Of a DNA stretch of 64,000 nucleotides, positions 16,806 through 29,116 are shown piece by piece; the first letter of the stretch is position 1; each line of letters opens with the position of its first letter. The notes under the pieces were generated by a model. It made no database searches, had not been told where the DNA came from, and saw only the letters and a list, made by a program, of their open reading frames with translations. Origin of the DNA: Halomonas ventosae (GTDB taxonomy: Bacteria; Pseudomonadota; Gammaproteobacteria; Pseudomonadales; Halomonadaceae); contig NZ_SNZJ01000016.1 in NCBI RefSeq assembly GCF_004363555.1, forward strand, positions 38,953 to 102,952, written 5' to 3'. Made by a program: the position numbers and the translations under genes.

Positions 16806-16829
16806 GGCACCTCCTTGGCTGGCCCCTGC

Positions 16830-17426
16830 TTAAAAAGGGATCTCGTCATCGAAATCGTCGAAGCTGCCCGGGTCCGGGGCACCATAGTTGCCGCCCTGCT
16901 GCTGGCCGCCACCCTGCTGCGGGGGAGCCGGCTGCGGGGCCGGACGCTGGGGCTGGCCGCCACCGAAGTTGCCGCCCTGCGGCGGGACATTGCCGTAGCC
17001 GCCCTGCTGGGGCGCCGGGCCGCCGAAGTTACCGCCCTGCTGGGGCTGGCCGCCGTACTGCCCCCCCTGCTGGCCACCGAAGTCGCCGCCGCGGGAGTCG
17101 AGCATCTGCATGTCGTTGGCGACGATCTCGGTGCTGTACTTGTCCTGGCCGTTCTGGTCCTGCCACTTGCGGGTCTGCAGGCGACCCTCGATATACACCT
17201 TGCTGCCCTTCTTGAGGTACTGCTGGGCGATCTCGGCGGTCTTGTTGAACAGCACGACCCGGTGCCATTCGGTGCGCTCCTGGCGCTGGCCGCTCTGCTT
17301 GTCCATCCAGGTATCGGTGGTGGCCAGGTTGAGGTTGGCAACGGCGGTGCCGGAGGGCGTGAAGCGCACCTCGGGATCCTGGCCCAGGTTGCCGATGAGG
17401 ATGACCTTGTTGATGCCACGGGCCAT
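16830..17426 (-). CDS. ssb: Single-stranded DNA-binding protein
   Basis: Binds single-stranded DNA as a tetramer in replication, recombination and repair. 198 aa. The OB fold occupies residues ~1-110 (starts [19 protein letters not shown]). A long Gly/Gln/Pro-rich disordered linker follows and ends in the canonical acidic tip DDFDDEIPF that recruits partner proteins. ATG 17426 has AAGGAG upstream. It is probably the first gene of the ssb-RmlD-like-plsC unit. No LexA-type CTG-N10-CAG box was seen upstream. Confidence 0.97.
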   Translation of the reverse strand: MARGINKVILIGNLGQDPEVRFTPSGTAVANLNLATTDTWMDKQSGQRQERTEWHRVVLFNKTAEIAQQYLKKGSKVYIEGRLQTRKWQDQNGQDKYSTEIVANDMQMLDSRGGDFGGQQGGQYGGQPQQGGNFGGPAPQQGGYGNVPPQGGNFGGGQPQRPAPQPAPPQQGGGQQQGGNYGAPDPGSFDDFDDEIPF

Positions 17427-17473
17427 GAGGGACTCCTTGCTGTCATGAATACGTTGTAAGGATCATACGCGGC

Positions 17474-18868
17474 TCAGGCGCCGCTGTGGTGATTCCCGGA
17501 ACCGGTGAGGCGTGCCAGGGCCTGCTCGTCGAGTCGCTGGCGGTCCACCTTGAGATAGGCCAGGCGCTCCTCGGGGACGACCAGCACGTCCTCCACCCCG
17601 GCCACCTCGGCGAACCGCGCCATCAGGGTGTCCAGGGCATCATCCTGCTCATTGTCGTCCAGCGCCACCACCTCGCTGGTCAGGTGGCGCGGAGGCGCCA
17701 TGCCGGCCATCACCACCAGCCAGGCCAGGCCCACCAGGCCGCAACCGATAAAGACCGCGGAGAGCCCCCACTGCTGGACCAGGGCGCCACCCAGCACCCC
17801 GCCCAGGAAGGCCCCCAGGAACTGGCTGGTGGAGTAGATGCCCATGGCGGTGCCCTTGGCCCCGGCCGGGGCCAGCTTGCTGAGCATCGAGGGCAGGGTG
17901 GCCTCGAGCAGGTTGAAGGCGATGAAGAACAGCAGCAGCCAGCCGAAGAGCGCCGCGAAGCCCTCGCCCAGGCCGGCCAGCCCGAACAGGCTCAGGGTGA
18001 TGGCGGTGATCGCCGACAGGCACATGGCCTTCATGCGCCGCCGCTTCTCGGCGATGATCACCAGCGGCACCATGGCCACGAAGGCCAGCAGCATGATGCC
18101 CAGGTAGGTGAGGCCATGGCGCTCGACGGCGATGCCCGCCTCGACCAGCCGGAAGGGCACGGCGACGAAGATCGCCATCAGCACCAGGTGCAGGGCGAAG
18201 ATCGAGATGTCCATCCGCCACAGGTCGCCGCGCGCCAGGATGCCGCGCAGCTGGCCGCGGTCCATGCCCACGTCCCGGTGGCGCACCCGACGCGGCGCCG
18301 GCGGCACCAGCTTCCACAGCACCGCCAGCCCCAGGGCCGCCAGCGCCGCGGTGAACCAGAAGACCCCGGCCAGGCCGAAGCCGGCGGCGAGCCAGGGACC
18401 GAGCACCATGGCCACGGCGAAGGCCACACCGATGGAGAGCCCGATGGTGGCCATGGCGGCGGTGCGCACCTGTTCGCGGGTCTGGTCGGCGAGCAGCGCC
18501 ATGATCGCCGCGGCCACCGCACCGCTGCCCTGCAGGCAGCGCCCCAGGATCACCCCGCCGATGGAGTCGGCGCCGGCGGCCACCAGGCTGCCGAGCAGGA
18601 ACAGGACCAGCCCCACGGCGATCACCGGCTTGCGTCCCAGGCGGTCGGAGAGCAGGCCGAAGGGGATCTGCAGCAGCGCCTGGGTGAGGCCGTAGATCCC
18701 CAGCGCCAGGCCGACCAGCAGCGGCGTCGCCCCCTTCAGGTCATCGGCATACAGGGCCAGCACCGGCAGCACCATGAACAGGCCCAGCATGCGCGTGGCG
18801 TAGAGCCCCGCGAGCCCGGTGATGGCGCGCCGCTCGGTGGCTAACAGCAGTCCTGAGACCTTTCGCAT
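17474..18868 (-). CDS. YajR-like MFS transporter with C-terminal ferredoxin-like (YAM) domain
   Basis: A 464-aa major facilitator with about 12 transmembrane helices. Motif A is intact (GLLSDRLGRKP between helices 2 and 3). After the last helix comes an acidic linker and a ~50-residue soluble tail (DTLMARFAEVAGVEDVLVVPEERLAYLKVDR) resembling the YAM domain of E. coli YajR. The substrate is unknown. The start at ATG 18868 (MRKVSGLLLATERRA) was preferred to ATG 18919, which would add 17 polar residues not typical of the family. uvrA is divergent, with ssb downstream; the uvrA-MFS-ssb order is also found in Pseudomonas. Confidence 0.87.
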   Translation of the reverse strand: MRKVSGLLLATERRAITGLAGLYATRMLGLFMVLPVLALYADDLKGATPLLVGLALGIYGLTQALLQIPFGLLSDRLGRKPVIAVGLVLFLLGSLVAAGADSIGGVILGRCLQGSGAVAAAIMALLADQTREQVRTAAMATIGLSIGVAFAVAMVLGPWLAAGFGLAGVFWFTAALAALGLAVLWKLVPPAPRRVRHRDVGMDRGQLRGILARGDLWRMDISIFALHLVLMAIFVAVPFRLVEAGIAVERHGLTYLGIMLLAFVAMVPLVIIAEKRRRMKAMCLSAITAITLSLFGLAGLGEGFAALFGWLLLFFIAFNLLEATLPSMLSKLAPAGAKGTAMGIYSTSQFLGAFLGGVLGGALVQQWGLSAVFIGCGLVGLAWLVVMAGMAPPRHLTSEVVALDDNEQDDALDTLMARFAEVAGVEDVLVVPEERLAYLKVDRQRLDEQALARLTGSGNHHSGA

Positions 18869-18968
18869 GGCGGTTCGAATTTCCGTGGACGGACCCTCGG
18901 GCCCGGAGGTGGACCGCATATTCTAGCGGCTCGCCGGGGCGCAGGGAAAGCCGATGGCGGCCCGCGCT

Positions 18969-18998
18969 TTGCCGCCGGTGCGGCCCGCCCCGTATAAT
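18969..18998 (+). promoter_or_regulatory. uvrA promoter (sigma70-type)
   Basis: A perfect -10 TATAAT lies at 18993-18998, with -35 TTGCCG at 18969-18974 and an 18-bp spacer. Transcription would start near 19005, about 25 bases before the uvrA ATG. No LexA box was found between the MFS gene and uvrA. Confidence 0.75.
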
Positions 18999-19028
18999 CG
19001 AGCTTTTGCCGCGTCCGGCGAGGTGGGA

Positions 19029-21890
<2,862 letters not shown>

Positions 21891-21900
21891 CGGTGAGGGA

Positions 21901-21947
21901 CAAGGAGCAAGGAGCAAGGAGCAAGGAGCAAGGAGCAAGGAGCAAGG
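21901..21947. repeat. Heptamer tandem repeat (CAAGGAG), 6.7 units
   Basis: Six perfect CAAGGAG units (21901-21942) plus CAAGG, starting 10 bases after the uvrA stop. About 40 bases further is a second degenerate array of four CTTGCC-type units in the opposite sense (21984-22012). Together they fill the convergent uvrA/rplQ junction before the rplQ terminator. Confidence 0.97.
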
Positions 21948-21983
21948 CAGCATGCTCCCGCCGTCCAGACTCGCCAGGGATTC

Positions 21984-22012
21984 CTTGCCACTTGCCCCCT
22001 TGCCGCTTGTCA
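21984..22012. repeat. Degenerate CTTGCC-type short tandem repeat, 4 units
   Basis: Units read CTTGCCA, CTTGCCCC, CTTGCCG and CTTGTCA, of 7, 8, 7 and 7 bases. The CTTG core and GC-rich tail resemble the octamer array at 3334-3453, and they are complementary in core (CCTTG/CAAGG) to the adjacent heptamer array, so hairpins between the two are possible. Confidence 0.7.
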
Positions 22013-22019
22013 CTGGCAT

Positions 22020-22051
22020 AAAAAAACCGGCTCCACGAAGGGAGCCGGTTT
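22020..22051 (-). terminator. Rho-independent terminator of the alpha operon (after rplQ)
   Basis: An 11-bp perfect stem, 22024-22034 with 22041-22051 and loop ACGAAG, is followed on the minus strand by a run of seven T (A-run 22020-22026 on plus). It lies about 30 bases after the rplQ stop. The orientation of the T-run assigns it to the minus-strand operon. Confidence 0.93.
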
Positions 22052-22082
22052 GGCGTGCCACTGGCGGAAGGCCGGTCGAGGA

Positions 22083-22469
22083 TCACTCCTCGGCGGCGGC
22101 TTCCTCGACGACCGGACGGTCGACCAGTTCGACGAAGGCCATGGGGGCGTTGTCGCCGGTGCGGAAGCCGCACTTGAGGATACGGACGTAACCGCCCGGA
22201 CGCTCGGCGTAACGCGGCCCCAGCTCGTTGAAGAGCTTGCCGACCGCTTCCTTCGAACGGGTGCGGCTGAAGGCCAGACGACGATTGGCGACGCTGTCCT
22301 GCTTGGCCAGGGTGATCAGCGGCTCGATGACGCGACGCAGCTCCTTGGCCTTGGGCAGGGTTGTCTTGATCACTTCGTGCTCGACCAGCGAGACGGACAT
22401 GTTCTTGAACATGGCCTGGCGGTGCGAGCTGTTGCGATTCAGGTGACGACCACTCTTACGATGACGCAT
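22083..22469 (-). CDS. rplQ: 50S ribosomal protein L17
   Basis: Large-subunit protein near the exit tunnel. 128 aa, with [17 protein letters not shown] at the N-terminus and the [14 protein letters not shown] helix, matching bacterial L17 (E. coli 127). The C-terminus ends in acidic EEAAAEE. It is the last gene of the alpha operon, 39 bases after rpoA, followed by a strong terminator. Confidence 0.98.
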   Translation of the reverse strand: MRHRKSGRHLNRNSSHRQAMFKNMSVSLVEHEVIKTTLPKAKELRRVIEPLITLAKQDSVANRRLAFSRTRSKEAVGKLFNELGPRYAERPGGYVRILKCGFRTGDNAPMAFVELVDRPVVEEAAAEE

Positions 22470-22508
22470 GGTTGTGATTCCTTACCAAACTGGGACTCGA
22501 GTCGAGGC

Positions 22509-23507
22509 TCACGCGGAGGCCTTGTCGTCCTTCAGGCTTGCCGGCGGCCAGTTCTCCAGCCGCATGCCCAGGGAAAGCCCGCGGGCGGCCAACACGTCCT
22601 TGATCTCATTCAGGGACTTCTTGCCGAGATTGGGGGTCTTCAGCAGCTCCACCTCGGTGCGCTGGATCAGATCCCCGATGTAGTAGATGTTCTCGGCCTT
22701 CAGGCAGTTGGCGCTGCGAACGGTCAACTCGAGATCGTCTACGGGGCGCAGCAGGATCGGATCGATATGATCCTCTTCCTCCACCACTTCCTGTTCCTTG
22801 TCGGCTTCCAGGTCGACGAAGGCGGCCAGCTGCTCCTGCAGGATGGTCGCGCTGCGACGGATCGCCTCTTCCGGATCCAGGGTGCCGTCGGTTTCCAGAT
22901 TGATGATCAGCTTGTCGAGGTCGGTGCGCTGTTCGACACGCGCGGCCTCGACGCTGTAGGAAACCCGGCGCACGGGGCTGAAGGTAGCATCCAGCTGCAG
23001 GCGACCGATGGCGCGAGACTCGTCGTCGGCATCGCCACGCACGTCCGCCGGCTCGTAGCCGCGGCCGCGAGCGACCTTGAGCTGCATCTTCAGCTCGGCG
23101 CCCTCGTTGACGTGGGCAATGACATGCTCGGGGTTGACGATCTCGACATCATGGTCGAGGGCGATGTCCCCAGCAGTCACGACGGCCGGGCCCTGCTTGT
23201 TCAGCGAGAGCACTGCCTCGTCGCGGCTGTGCATCCGGAGCGCCACGTCCTTGAGGTTCAGGAGGATTTCGATGACATCTTCCTGGACGCCCTCGATCGC
23301 GCTGTACTCGTGTTCGACACCGGCGATCTCGGCCTCCACCACGGCACAGCCGGGCATGGACGAGAGCAGGATGCGACGCAGGGCATTCCCCAGCGTGTGG
23401 CCGAAGCCCCGCTCGAAGGGTTCGAGCACGATCTTCGCGTGGTGTGCGCTGATCTCTTCGACCTTGATGTCGCGAGGACGGAGAAACTCTGTCACTGAAC
23501 GCTGCAT
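22509..23507 (-). CDS. rpoA: DNA-directed RNA polymerase subunit alpha
   Basis: Assembly platform for RNA polymerase and target of activators. 332 aa (E. coli 329). The N-terminal domain (1-~235) has [17 protein letters not shown]; the C-terminal domain has the [19 protein letters not shown] block with the DNA-contacting arginine (E. coli Arg265 position), followed by [12 protein letters not shown] 23507 ([11 protein letters not shown]) was chosen over upstream codons because it is the family start and has AAAGGTG upstream. Co-transcribed with rpsD and rplQ. Confidence 0.98.
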   Translation of the reverse strand: MQRSVTEFLRPRDIKVEEISAHHAKIVLEPFERGFGHTLGNALRRILLSSMPGCAVVEAEIAGVEHEYSAIEGVQEDVIEILLNLKDVALRMHSRDEAVLSLNKQGPAVVTAGDIALDHDVEIVNPEHVIAHVNEGAELKMQLKVARGRGYEPADVRGDADDESRAIGRLQLDATFSPVRRVSYSVEAARVEQRTDLDKLIINLETDGTLDPEEAIRRSATILQEQLAAFVDLEADKEQEVVEEEDHIDPILLRPVDDLELTVRSANCLKAENIYYIGDLIQRTEVELLKTPNLGKKSLNEIKDVLAARGLSLGMRLENWPPASLKDDKASA

Positions 23508-23593
23508 ATGAACACCTTTCAGGCTGCCAAACGGATTGTCGGTACTCTTCGGCCGCCCCCCGCGGACGGGGAGCGGCACGACGCGGGCGCCGC

Positions 23594-24214
23594 TTACTTG
23601 GAGTACAGCTCGACGATCAGGTTTTCGTTGATGTCGGCAGACAGGTCACCGCGTTCGGGCAGGGCCTTGAAAGTGCCTTCCATCTTCTTGGCATCGGTCT
23701 CGACCCAGACCACGTCGCCGCGGTTGGCGGCGATGGCCAGGGAAGTCTGGATGCGCGCCTGGTTCTTCGCCTTCTCGCGCACGGAGACCACGTCACCAGG
23801 CTTGACCTGGTAGGAGGCCACGTTGACGGTCTTGCCGTTGACGGCGATCGCCTTGTGGCTGACCAGCTGACGTGCCTCGGAACGCGTGGAGCCGAAGCCC
23901 ATGCGGTAGACGACGTTGTCCAGTCGGGATTCGAGAAGCTGCAGCAACAGCTCGCCGGTCGCGCCCTTCAGGCGGGCTGCTTCCTTGTAGTAGTTGCGGA
24001 ACTGCTTCTCGAGTACGCCGTACATGCGACGTACTTTCTGCTTCTCGCGAAGCTGCAAGCCGTAGTCGGAAAGACGCTGACGGCGCTGGCCGTGCACACC
24101 CGGGATCTGCTCGGATTTGCACTTCTTCTCGAAGGGAGTGACACCGCTCTTGAGGAAGAGGTCGGTCCCCTCACGACGAGACAGTTTGCACTTCGGTCCA
24201 ATGTAACGAGCCAT
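23594..24214 (-). CDS. rpsD: 30S ribosomal protein S4
   Basis: Primary 16S rRNA-binding protein and, in E. coli, the autogenous repressor of the alpha operon. 206 aa, same length as E. coli S4: [16 protein letters not shown] start, S4 RNA-binding domain at ~95-160 ([22 protein letters not shown]), and C-terminal LIVELYSK. The alpha leader that S4 would bind is visible upstream of rpsM (25010-25060). Confidence 0.98.
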   Translation of the reverse strand: MARYIGPKCKLSRREGTDLFLKSGVTPFEKKCKSEQIPGVHGQRRQRLSDYGLQLREKQKVRRMYGVLEKQFRNYYKEAARLKGATGELLLQLLESRLDNVVYRMGFGSTRSEARQLVSHKAIAVNGKTVNVASYQVKPGDVVSVREKAKNQARIQTSLAIAANRGDVVWVETDAKKMEGTFKALPERGDLSADINENLIVELYSK

Positions 24215-24226
24215 GAATCTGTCTCC

Positions 24227-24613
24227 TTAAACGCGGCGTTTCTTCGGCGGACGGCAGCCATTGTGGGGAATGGGCGTCGCGTCGGTGATGCTCTGCACGC
24301 GGAAGCCGGCGGCATTGAGCGCGCGCACGGCGGATTCACGGCCAGGACCGGGGCCCTTGACCAGCACGTCGACGTTTTTCACACCATACTCGGCTGCAGC
24401 GGTCGCTGCACGCTCGCTTGCCACTTGAGCAGCGAACGGGGTGCTCTTGCGAGAACCACGAAAACCCGAACCACCGGCAGTCGCCCAGGAAAGGGCGTTG
24501 CCCTGGCGGTCTGTGATCGTAATGATCGTGTTGTTAAAAGAGGCGTGGATATGCGCGATGGCATCCACTACCTGCTTTTTAACCTTTTTACGGTTGCTAC
24601 GCGGGTTAGCCAT
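24227..24613 (-). CDS. rpsK: 30S ribosomal protein S11
   Basis: Platform protein near the mRNA exit and the Shine-Dalgarno helix. 128 aa, containing [19 protein letters not shown], the [22 protein letters not shown] block with serine/glycine turn, and the basic tail RPPKKRRV. Sits 12 bases before rpsD and 39 after rpsM. Confidence 0.98.
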   Translation of the reverse strand: MANPRSNRKKVKKQVVDAIAHIHASFNNTIITITDRQGNALSWATAGGSGFRGSRKSTPFAAQVASERAATAAAEYGVKNVDVLVKGPGPGRESAVRALNAAGFRVQSITDATPIPHNGCRPPKKRRV

Positions 24614-24652
24614 GTTGATGTCTATTCCTGTCTTTACGCCAGAACGTGCGTG

Positions 24653-25009
24653 TTATTTGCGGATCGGCTTGCGCGGGCCCTTGCGGGTACGCGCATTGGT
24701 CTTGGTACGCTGACCACGCAGCGGAAGACCACGACGATGACGCAGACCACGATAGCAACCCAGGTCCATGAGACGCTTGATGTTAAGCGTGACATCACGA
24801 CGCAGGTCACCTTCCACGGTGTACTTGCCGACTTCGGACCGCAGGGAATCCAGATCTTCACTGGACAGCTCCTGGATCTTGGTGGTCGGCGCGATGCCGG
24901 TCGCGGCACAGATGTCCTGAGCGCGCGTACGGCCAATCCCGAAGATATAGGTCAGCGAGATCGCCGCATGCTTGTTGTCCGGGATATTGACGCCTGCAAT
25001 ACGGGCCAT
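24653..25009 (-). CDS. rpsM: 30S ribosomal protein S13
   Basis: Head protein contacting P-site tRNA and forming bridges to the large subunit. 118 aa, [15 protein letters not shown] start, [10 protein letters not shown] helix-hairpin-helix, and basic tail [12 protein letters not shown]. First gene of the alpha operon proper; its start lies in the conserved leader sequence AAATTTCGGAGTAA. Confidence 0.98.
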   Translation of the reverse strand: MARIAGVNIPDNKHAAISLTYIFGIGRTRAQDICAATGIAPTTKIQELSSEDLDSLRSEVGKYTVEGDLRRDVTLNIKRLMDLGCYRGLRHRRGLPLRGQRTKTNARTRKGPRKPIRK

Positions 25010-25060
25010 CAGCTTACTCCGAAATTTGAGCGGCTTGCTCGATTAATCATCTACAAAAGG
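25010..25060 (-). promoter_or_regulatory. Alpha-operon leader (candidate S4 target)
   Basis: The leader before rpsM contains GATTAATCGAGC and AAATTTCGGAGTAA on the minus strand, closely resembling the E. coli alpha leader in which S4 traps a pseudoknot around the rpsM start. It follows the promoter at 25067-25095. The pseudoknot itself was not folded here. Confidence 0.6.
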
Positions 25061-25066
25061 CGCAAC

Positions 25067-25095
25067 AGCATACCCCTTTCCTCGCTCGAGGACAA
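25067..25095 (-). promoter_or_regulatory. Alpha-operon promoter before rpsM
   Basis: On the minus strand, -35 TTGTCC (25090-25095) and -10 TATGCT (25067-25072) are separated by exactly 17 bp. They lie in the 123-base rpmJ-rpsM gap, so the alpha genes can be transcribed independently of spc. Confidence 0.75.
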
Positions 25096-25132
25096 GGGGC
25101 ATGCCGGCACCCGGTTCAGTGCAGCGTCGGGA

Positions 25133-25246
25133 TCAACCCTGGCGCTGCTTGTGCCGCGGCTCGATGCAGATGACGCGCACGGCGCCATTGCGACGAATGA
25201 TCTTGCAGTTGCGGCACATTTTCTTCACGGAAGCTCGAACTTTCAT
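25133..25246 (-). CDS. rpmJ: 50S ribosomal protein L36 (zinc-type)
   Basis: A 37-aa protein too small for usual ORF cut-offs. It reads [19 protein letters not shown] at the N-terminus, with Cys11, Cys14, Cys27 and His32 forming the C+ zinc ribbon, and ends HKQRQG. Stop TGA is at 25133-25135. It lies between secY and rpsM, its usual place at the end of the spc operon. Because it is the zinc form, a zinc-free paralogue may exist elsewhere. Confidence 0.97.
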   Translation of the reverse strand: MKVRASVKKMCRNCKIIRRNGAVRVICIEPRHKQRQG

Positions 25247-25321
25247 CGTTCTATCTCCATAGTTGGCTCGCGACGCGGGCCAACGGTTCAGCTCGCGGCG
25301 CACCAAATCGCCAGCGGCGCC

Positions 25322-26653
25322 TCAGCGCATGATGCCGCCGCTACCGTAGCCTTTCAGGTTGGACTTCTTCATCACCGACTCGTACTGGTGCGACATGAGG
25401 TGCGACTGCACCTGGGCCATGAAGTCCATGATGACCACCACCACGATCAGCAGCGAGGTACCGCCGAAGAAGAACGGCACGTTCCAGGCCACGATCAGGA
25501 ACTGGGGCATCAGGGAAACCGCAGTGATGTAGAGGGCACCGAACAGGGTCAGACGGGTCATGACCTTGTCGATGTAGCGAGCGGTCTGCTCGCCAGGGCG
25601 AATGCCCGGCAGGAAGGCCCCTGACTTCTTGAGGTTGTCAGCGACATCCTTGGGGTTGAAGACCAGCGCTGTGTAAAAGAAGCAGAAGAATACCACCGCC
25701 GCGCCGAAAAGCAAGATGTACAGCGGCTGACCCGGGCCCAGGGCCTGGGAGGCACGCTGCAGCCATTCCATGCCGTCGCCGGCACCGACCCACTGGCCCA
25801 GCGAGGCCGGGAACAGCAGGATGCTCGATGCGAAGATCGCCGGAATAACGCCCGCCATGTTGACCTTGAGCGGCAGGTAGCTGCTCTGGCCGGCATACAT
25901 CTTGTTGCCCACCTGGCGACGCGGGTAGTTCACCGTGAGGCGGCGCTGGCCGCGCTCGATGAACACCACGAAGGCCACGGTGGCCACGCCCAGCACGGTC
26001 AGGGCCAGCAGCGGCAGGACATTCCAGGCCCCCTCGTTGCGGGCCAGCTCGAAGGCCTGCCCCACGGCGCCCGGCAGGCCGGCGACGATCCCCGCGAAGA
26101 TCAGCAGCGAGATGCCGTTGCCGATGCCCTTCTCGGTGATCTGCTCGCCCAGCCACATCAGGAACACCGCCCCGGTGACGAAGGTCACGATGGCGGTGAA
26201 GTAGAAGCTGAAGTCGGCCGTGTAGGCGATCCCCTGGCTGGCCAGGCCCACCGACATGCCGGTGGCCTGGACCAGGGCCAGCAGCACGGTGCCGTAGCGC
26301 GTGTACTGGCTGATCTTGCGGCGGCCGGCCTCGCCCTCCTTCTTCAGCTGCTCGAGCTGGGGCGAGACCGCGGTCATCAGCTGCATGATGATCGACGCCG
26401 AGATGTAGGGCATGATGCCCAGCGCCATGATGCTCATGCGCTCCAGGGCGCCACCCGAGAACATGTTGAACATGCCCAGGATGGTGCCCTGCTGCTCCCT
26501 GAACAAGGCAGCAAGCTGGTCAGGATTGATACCGGGAACGGGGATGTGGGCACCGATACGGTAGACCACGATGGCGAGGAGCACGAAGCGCAGACGCGCC
26601 CAGAGTTCACCCAGACCGCTGCCCATCGCCGGCATGTTTCCTGACTTGGCCAT
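25322..26653 (-). CDS. secY: Preprotein translocase subunit SecY
   Basis: Channel subunit of the SecYEG translocon in the inner membrane. 443 aa, same length as E. coli SecY, with ten predicted membrane helices, [12 protein letters not shown] near the N-terminus, the [14 protein letters not shown] plug region and conserved cytoplasmic loop [15 protein letters not shown]. Its start codon directly follows the rplO stop with no spacer. SecE is encoded in the same window at 52.1-52.5 kb. Confidence 0.98.
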   Translation of the reverse strand: MAKSGNMPAMGSGLGELWARLRFVLLAIVVYRIGAHIPVPGINPDQLAALFREQQGTILGMFNMFSGGALERMSIMALGIMPYISASIIMQLMTAVSPQLEQLKKEGEAGRRKISQYTRYGTVLLALVQATGMSVGLASQGIAYTADFSFYFTAIVTFVTGAVFLMWLGEQITEKGIGNGISLLIFAGIVAGLPGAVGQAFELARNEGAWNVLPLLALTVLGVATVAFVVFIERGQRRLTVNYPRRQVGNKMYAGQSSYLPLKVNMAGVIPAIFASSILLFPASLGQWVGAGDGMEWLQRASQALGPGQPLYILLFGAAVVFFCFFYTALVFNPKDVADNLKKSGAFLPGIRPGEQTARYIDKVMTRLTLFGALYITAVSLMPQFLIVAWNVPFFFGGTSLLIVVVVIMDFMAQVQSHLMSHQYESVMKKSNLKGYGSGGIMR

Positions 26654-27088
26654 TTAGTCCTCTACCTTGCCGCCGGCGGCTTCGATCGCGGCGCGGGCAC
26701 CCTTGGTGACCTTGATGCCGCGGACCGTGACCGCCTTGTTCAGTTCGCCGGACAGGATCACCTTGGCATGCTTGGTGGCATCCTTCAGCACGTTGGCTTC
26801 CTTGAGGGTGTCCAGGGTGACTTCGTCACCCGCGACCCGGGCCAGTTCGCCCAGGCGGACTTCCTCGGAAACCAGCGACTTCGCGGAGGTGAAGCCGAAC
26901 TTGGGCAGGCGCCGCTGCAGCGGCATCTGACCGCCCTCGAAACCGGGCTTCACGCTGCCGCCGCTGCGCGACTTGAGGCCCTTGTGGCCACGGCCGCCGG
27001 TCTTGCCCAGACCGGAGCCGATGCCACGGCCGACGCGCTTCTCGGCGTGCTTGGAGCCCGGTGCCGGGCTCAGGCTATTGAGTTTCAT
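26654..27088 (-). CDS. rplO: 50S ribosomal protein L15
   Basis: Late-assembling large-subunit protein. 144 aa, same length as E. coli L15, beginning [22 protein letters not shown] and containing the Gly/Arg-rich extension [13 protein letters not shown] that enters the rRNA core, and the [16 protein letters not shown]-terminus. Flanked by rpmD (3 bases) and secY (0 bases). Confidence 0.98.
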   Translation of the reverse strand: MKLNSLSPAPGSKHAEKRVGRGIGSGLGKTGGRGHKGLKSRSGGSVKPGFEGGQMPLQRRLPKFGFTSAKSLVSEEVRLGELARVAGDEVTLDTLKEANVLKDATKHAKVILSGELNKAVTVRGIKVTKGARAAIEAAGGKVED

Positions 27089-27091
27089 GGA

Positions 27092-27274
27092 TTACTCTCC
27101 CTCAACACGCACAAGGTAGTTGACCTTGTGGATCATGCCGCGGACGGCAGGGGTGTCTTCCAGTTCAACCGTGTGACCGATGCGACGCAGGCCGAGGCCC
27201 TTCATGGTGGCCTTGTGCTTGGCCAGTACGCCGATGGTGCTGCGGGTCTGGGTAACCTTGATCGTTGCTGACAT
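27092..27274 (-). CDS. rpmD: 50S ribosomal protein L30
   Basis: Small large-subunit protein, 60 aa, beginning [17 protein letters not shown] and containing [18 protein letters not shown], typical of bacterial L30. ATG 27274 was chosen; the longer frame upstream runs into rpsE and is not used. It is five bases after the rpsE stop. Confidence 0.97.
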   Translation of the reverse strand: MSATIKVTQTRSTIGVLAKHKATMKGLGLRRIGHTVELEDTPAVRGMIHKVNYLVRVEGE

Positions 27275-27279
27275 GGTGC

Positions 27280-27780
27280 TTACCCCGTGATCGCTTCGAC
27301 AGGCAGACCGCGCTTGGCGGCCACGTCTTCCGGCGACTGCAGGGAGGCCAGACCGTTGACGGTCGCCCGCACCACGTTCACCGGGTTGGTGGAGCCGTAG
27401 CACTTGGCCAGGACGTTGTGCACGCCGGCCAGTTCGAGCACGGAGCGCATGGCGCCGCCGGCGATGATCCCGGTACCCTCGGAGGCGGGCTGCATGTACA
27501 CCTTGGAGGCGCCGTGACGGGCCTTGACCGGGTACTGCAGGGTGCCACCGGTGAGGTTCACCTTGACCATGTTGCGACGCGCCTGGTCCATGGCCTTCTG
27601 GATCGCCACCGGCACTTCACGTGCCTTGCCGCGACCGAAACCCACACGACCGTTACCGTCACCCACGACGGTCAGGGCGGTGAAACCGAAGATCCGGCCA
27701 CCCTTGACCACCTTGGCGACACGGTTGATCTGCACGAGCTTTTCCTGCAGATCGCCGCTTTGCTGTTCGTTCTTCGCCAT
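27280..27780 (-). CDS. rpsE: 30S ribosomal protein S5
   Basis: Small-subunit protein at the mRNA entry site, important for accuracy and the spectinomycin site. 166 aa (E. coli 167). The double-stranded RNA-binding-like domain carries [20 protein letters not shown]; the loop VVKGGR, where spectinomycin resistance changes occur, is wild-type by eye. The second domain contains [14 protein letters not shown]. Confidence 0.98.
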   Translation of the reverse strand: MAKNEQQSGDLQEKLVQINRVAKVVKGGRIFGFTALTVVGDGNGRVGFGRGKAREVPVAIQKAMDQARRNMVKVNLTGGTLQYPVKARHGASKVYMQPASEGTGIIAGGAMRSVLELAGVHNVLAKCYGSTNPVNVVRATVNGLASLQSPEDVAAKRGLPVEAITG

Positions 27781-27791
27781 CGTAAAACCCT

Positions 27792-28142
27792 TTAGAATTC
27801 CAGGCCGCCTTCACGAGCGGCGTCGGCCAGGGCCTTCACACGACCGTGGTACTTGAAGCCGGCACGATCGAAGGCCACCTGGGTGATGCCAGCCTGCTTG
27901 GCGCGTTCGGCAATCAGTGCGCCCACCTTGGCGGCGGCGTCGGCATTGCCGGTCGCACCCTCGCGCAGGGCCTTGTCCAGCGTGGAAGCGCTGGCGAGGA
28001 CCTTGCCACCATCCGGCGAGATGATCTGCGCATAGATGTGGCGGGGGGTACGGTTGACGCACAGGCGATACACGCCCAGCTCGCGGATCTTGGCGCGAGC
28101 ACGGCGGGCACGACGGAGACGAGATTCTTTCTTCGCGTTCAT
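27792..28142 (-). CDS. rplR: 50S ribosomal protein L18
   Basis: Binds 5S rRNA in the central protuberance with L5 and L25. 116 aa (E. coli 117), with a basic N-terminus [12 protein letters not shown] and [13 protein letters not shown], and tail [17 protein letters not shown]. Lies between rplF (9 bases) and rpsE (11 bases). Confidence 0.98.
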   Translation of the reverse strand: MNAKKESRLRRARRARAKIRELGVYRLCVNRTPRHIYAQIISPDGGKVLASASTLDKALREGATGNADAAAKVGALIAERAKQAGITQVAFDRAGFKYHGRVKALADAAREGGLEF

Positions 28143-28151
28143 AACCCTGCC

Positions 28152-28682
28152 TTACTTCTTCTTGGCTTCTTTGCGACGCACCTGCTCGTCGGCGTACCGG
28201 ACACCCTTGCCCTTGTAGGGCTCGGGCGGACGGAAGGCGCGGATTTCCGCAGCACACTGGCCGAGCTTCTGCTTGTCCGCGCTTTTCAGCACGATGACGG
28301 TGTTCTTGGGCGTTTCCGCCGTGACACCTTCAGGCAGCGTGTAGTCGACCGGGTGCGAGAAGCCCAGTGTAAGATTGAGCGTCTGGCCCTTGGCCTGGGC
28401 ACGATAACCGACGCCGATGATTTCGAGGCTCTTGGTGAAGCCCTCGCTGACACCGGTGACCAGGTTCTGGACCAGGGCACGGGTGGTACCGACCATTGCC
28501 CAGCTCTTCGCGGACTCGCTCGGCTGGAAGGTCAGCTGCCCCTCTTCCTGGCCGATCACCACATCGGGGTGAACGGTCAGGGACAGGGTGCCCTGGCTGC
28601 CCTTGACGGACAACTGGTCACCGTCGAGCTTGACCTCGACGCCTGCGGGCAATTTGACCGGATATTTGGCTACGCGGGACAT
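28152..28682 (-). CDS. rplF: 50S ribosomal protein L6
   Basis: Large-subunit protein near the factor-binding site. 176 aa, same length as typical L6 (E. coli 177), two repeated L6 domains: [17 protein letters not shown] at the start and the [19 protein letters not shown] block at the end (PEPYKGKG signature). Nine bases separate it from rpsH. Confidence 0.98.
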   Translation of the reverse strand: MSRVAKYPVKLPAGVEVKLDGDQLSVKGSQGTLSLTVHPDVVIGQEEGQLTFQPSESAKSWAMVGTTRALVQNLVTGVSEGFTKSLEIIGVGYRAQAKGQTLNLTLGFSHPVDYTLPEGVTAETPKNTVIVLKSADKQKLGQCAAEIRAFRPPEPYKGKGVRYADEQVRRKEAKKK

Positions 28683-28691
28683 TCCAAACTC

Positions 28692-29084
28692 CTAGAATAC
28701 GGTGCAGATGACTTCACCACCGACACCCGCCTGACGCGCCGCACGATCGGTCATCACCCCATTGGAGGTGGTGACGATGGCGATGCCCAGACCTTCGGCG
28801 ACCTTCGGCAGCGCGTCCTTGCCCTTGTACTGGCGCAGGGACGGCTTGGAAACCCGCTGCAGGTGCTCGATGACCGGCTTGCCCTCGAAGTACTTGAGGG
28901 TCACGGTCAGCTCGGGCTTGGCGGTCTCGCTGACGGCGAAGTCGCTGATGTAGCCCTCTTCCTTCAGCACGCGGGCCACCTCGACCTTGAGCTTGGAGGA
29001 CGGCATGGAAACCGTCTCCTTGGTGGCCATCTGCGCATTGCGGATACGGGTGAACATATCCGCCAGAGTGTCTTGCATGCTCAT
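28692..29084 (-). CDS. rpsH: 30S ribosomal protein S8
   Basis: Central-domain 16S rRNA binder and, in E. coli, the spc-operon autogenous repressor acting near the rplE start. 130 aa, same length as E. coli S8: [18 protein letters not shown] start and the [17 protein letters not shown] C-terminal block ([12 protein letters not shown]) that contacts rRNA. Confidence 0.98.
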   Translation of the reverse strand: MSMQDTLADMFTRIRNAQMATKETVSMPSSKLKVEVARVLKEEGYISDFAVSETAKPELTVTLKYFEGKPVIEHLQRVSKPSLRQYKGKDALPKVAEGLGIAIVTTSNGVMTDRAARQAGVGGEVICTVF

Positions 29085-29116
29085 TTACGTTGCGCTCCTG
29101 ATGATTCTACGTGGCG

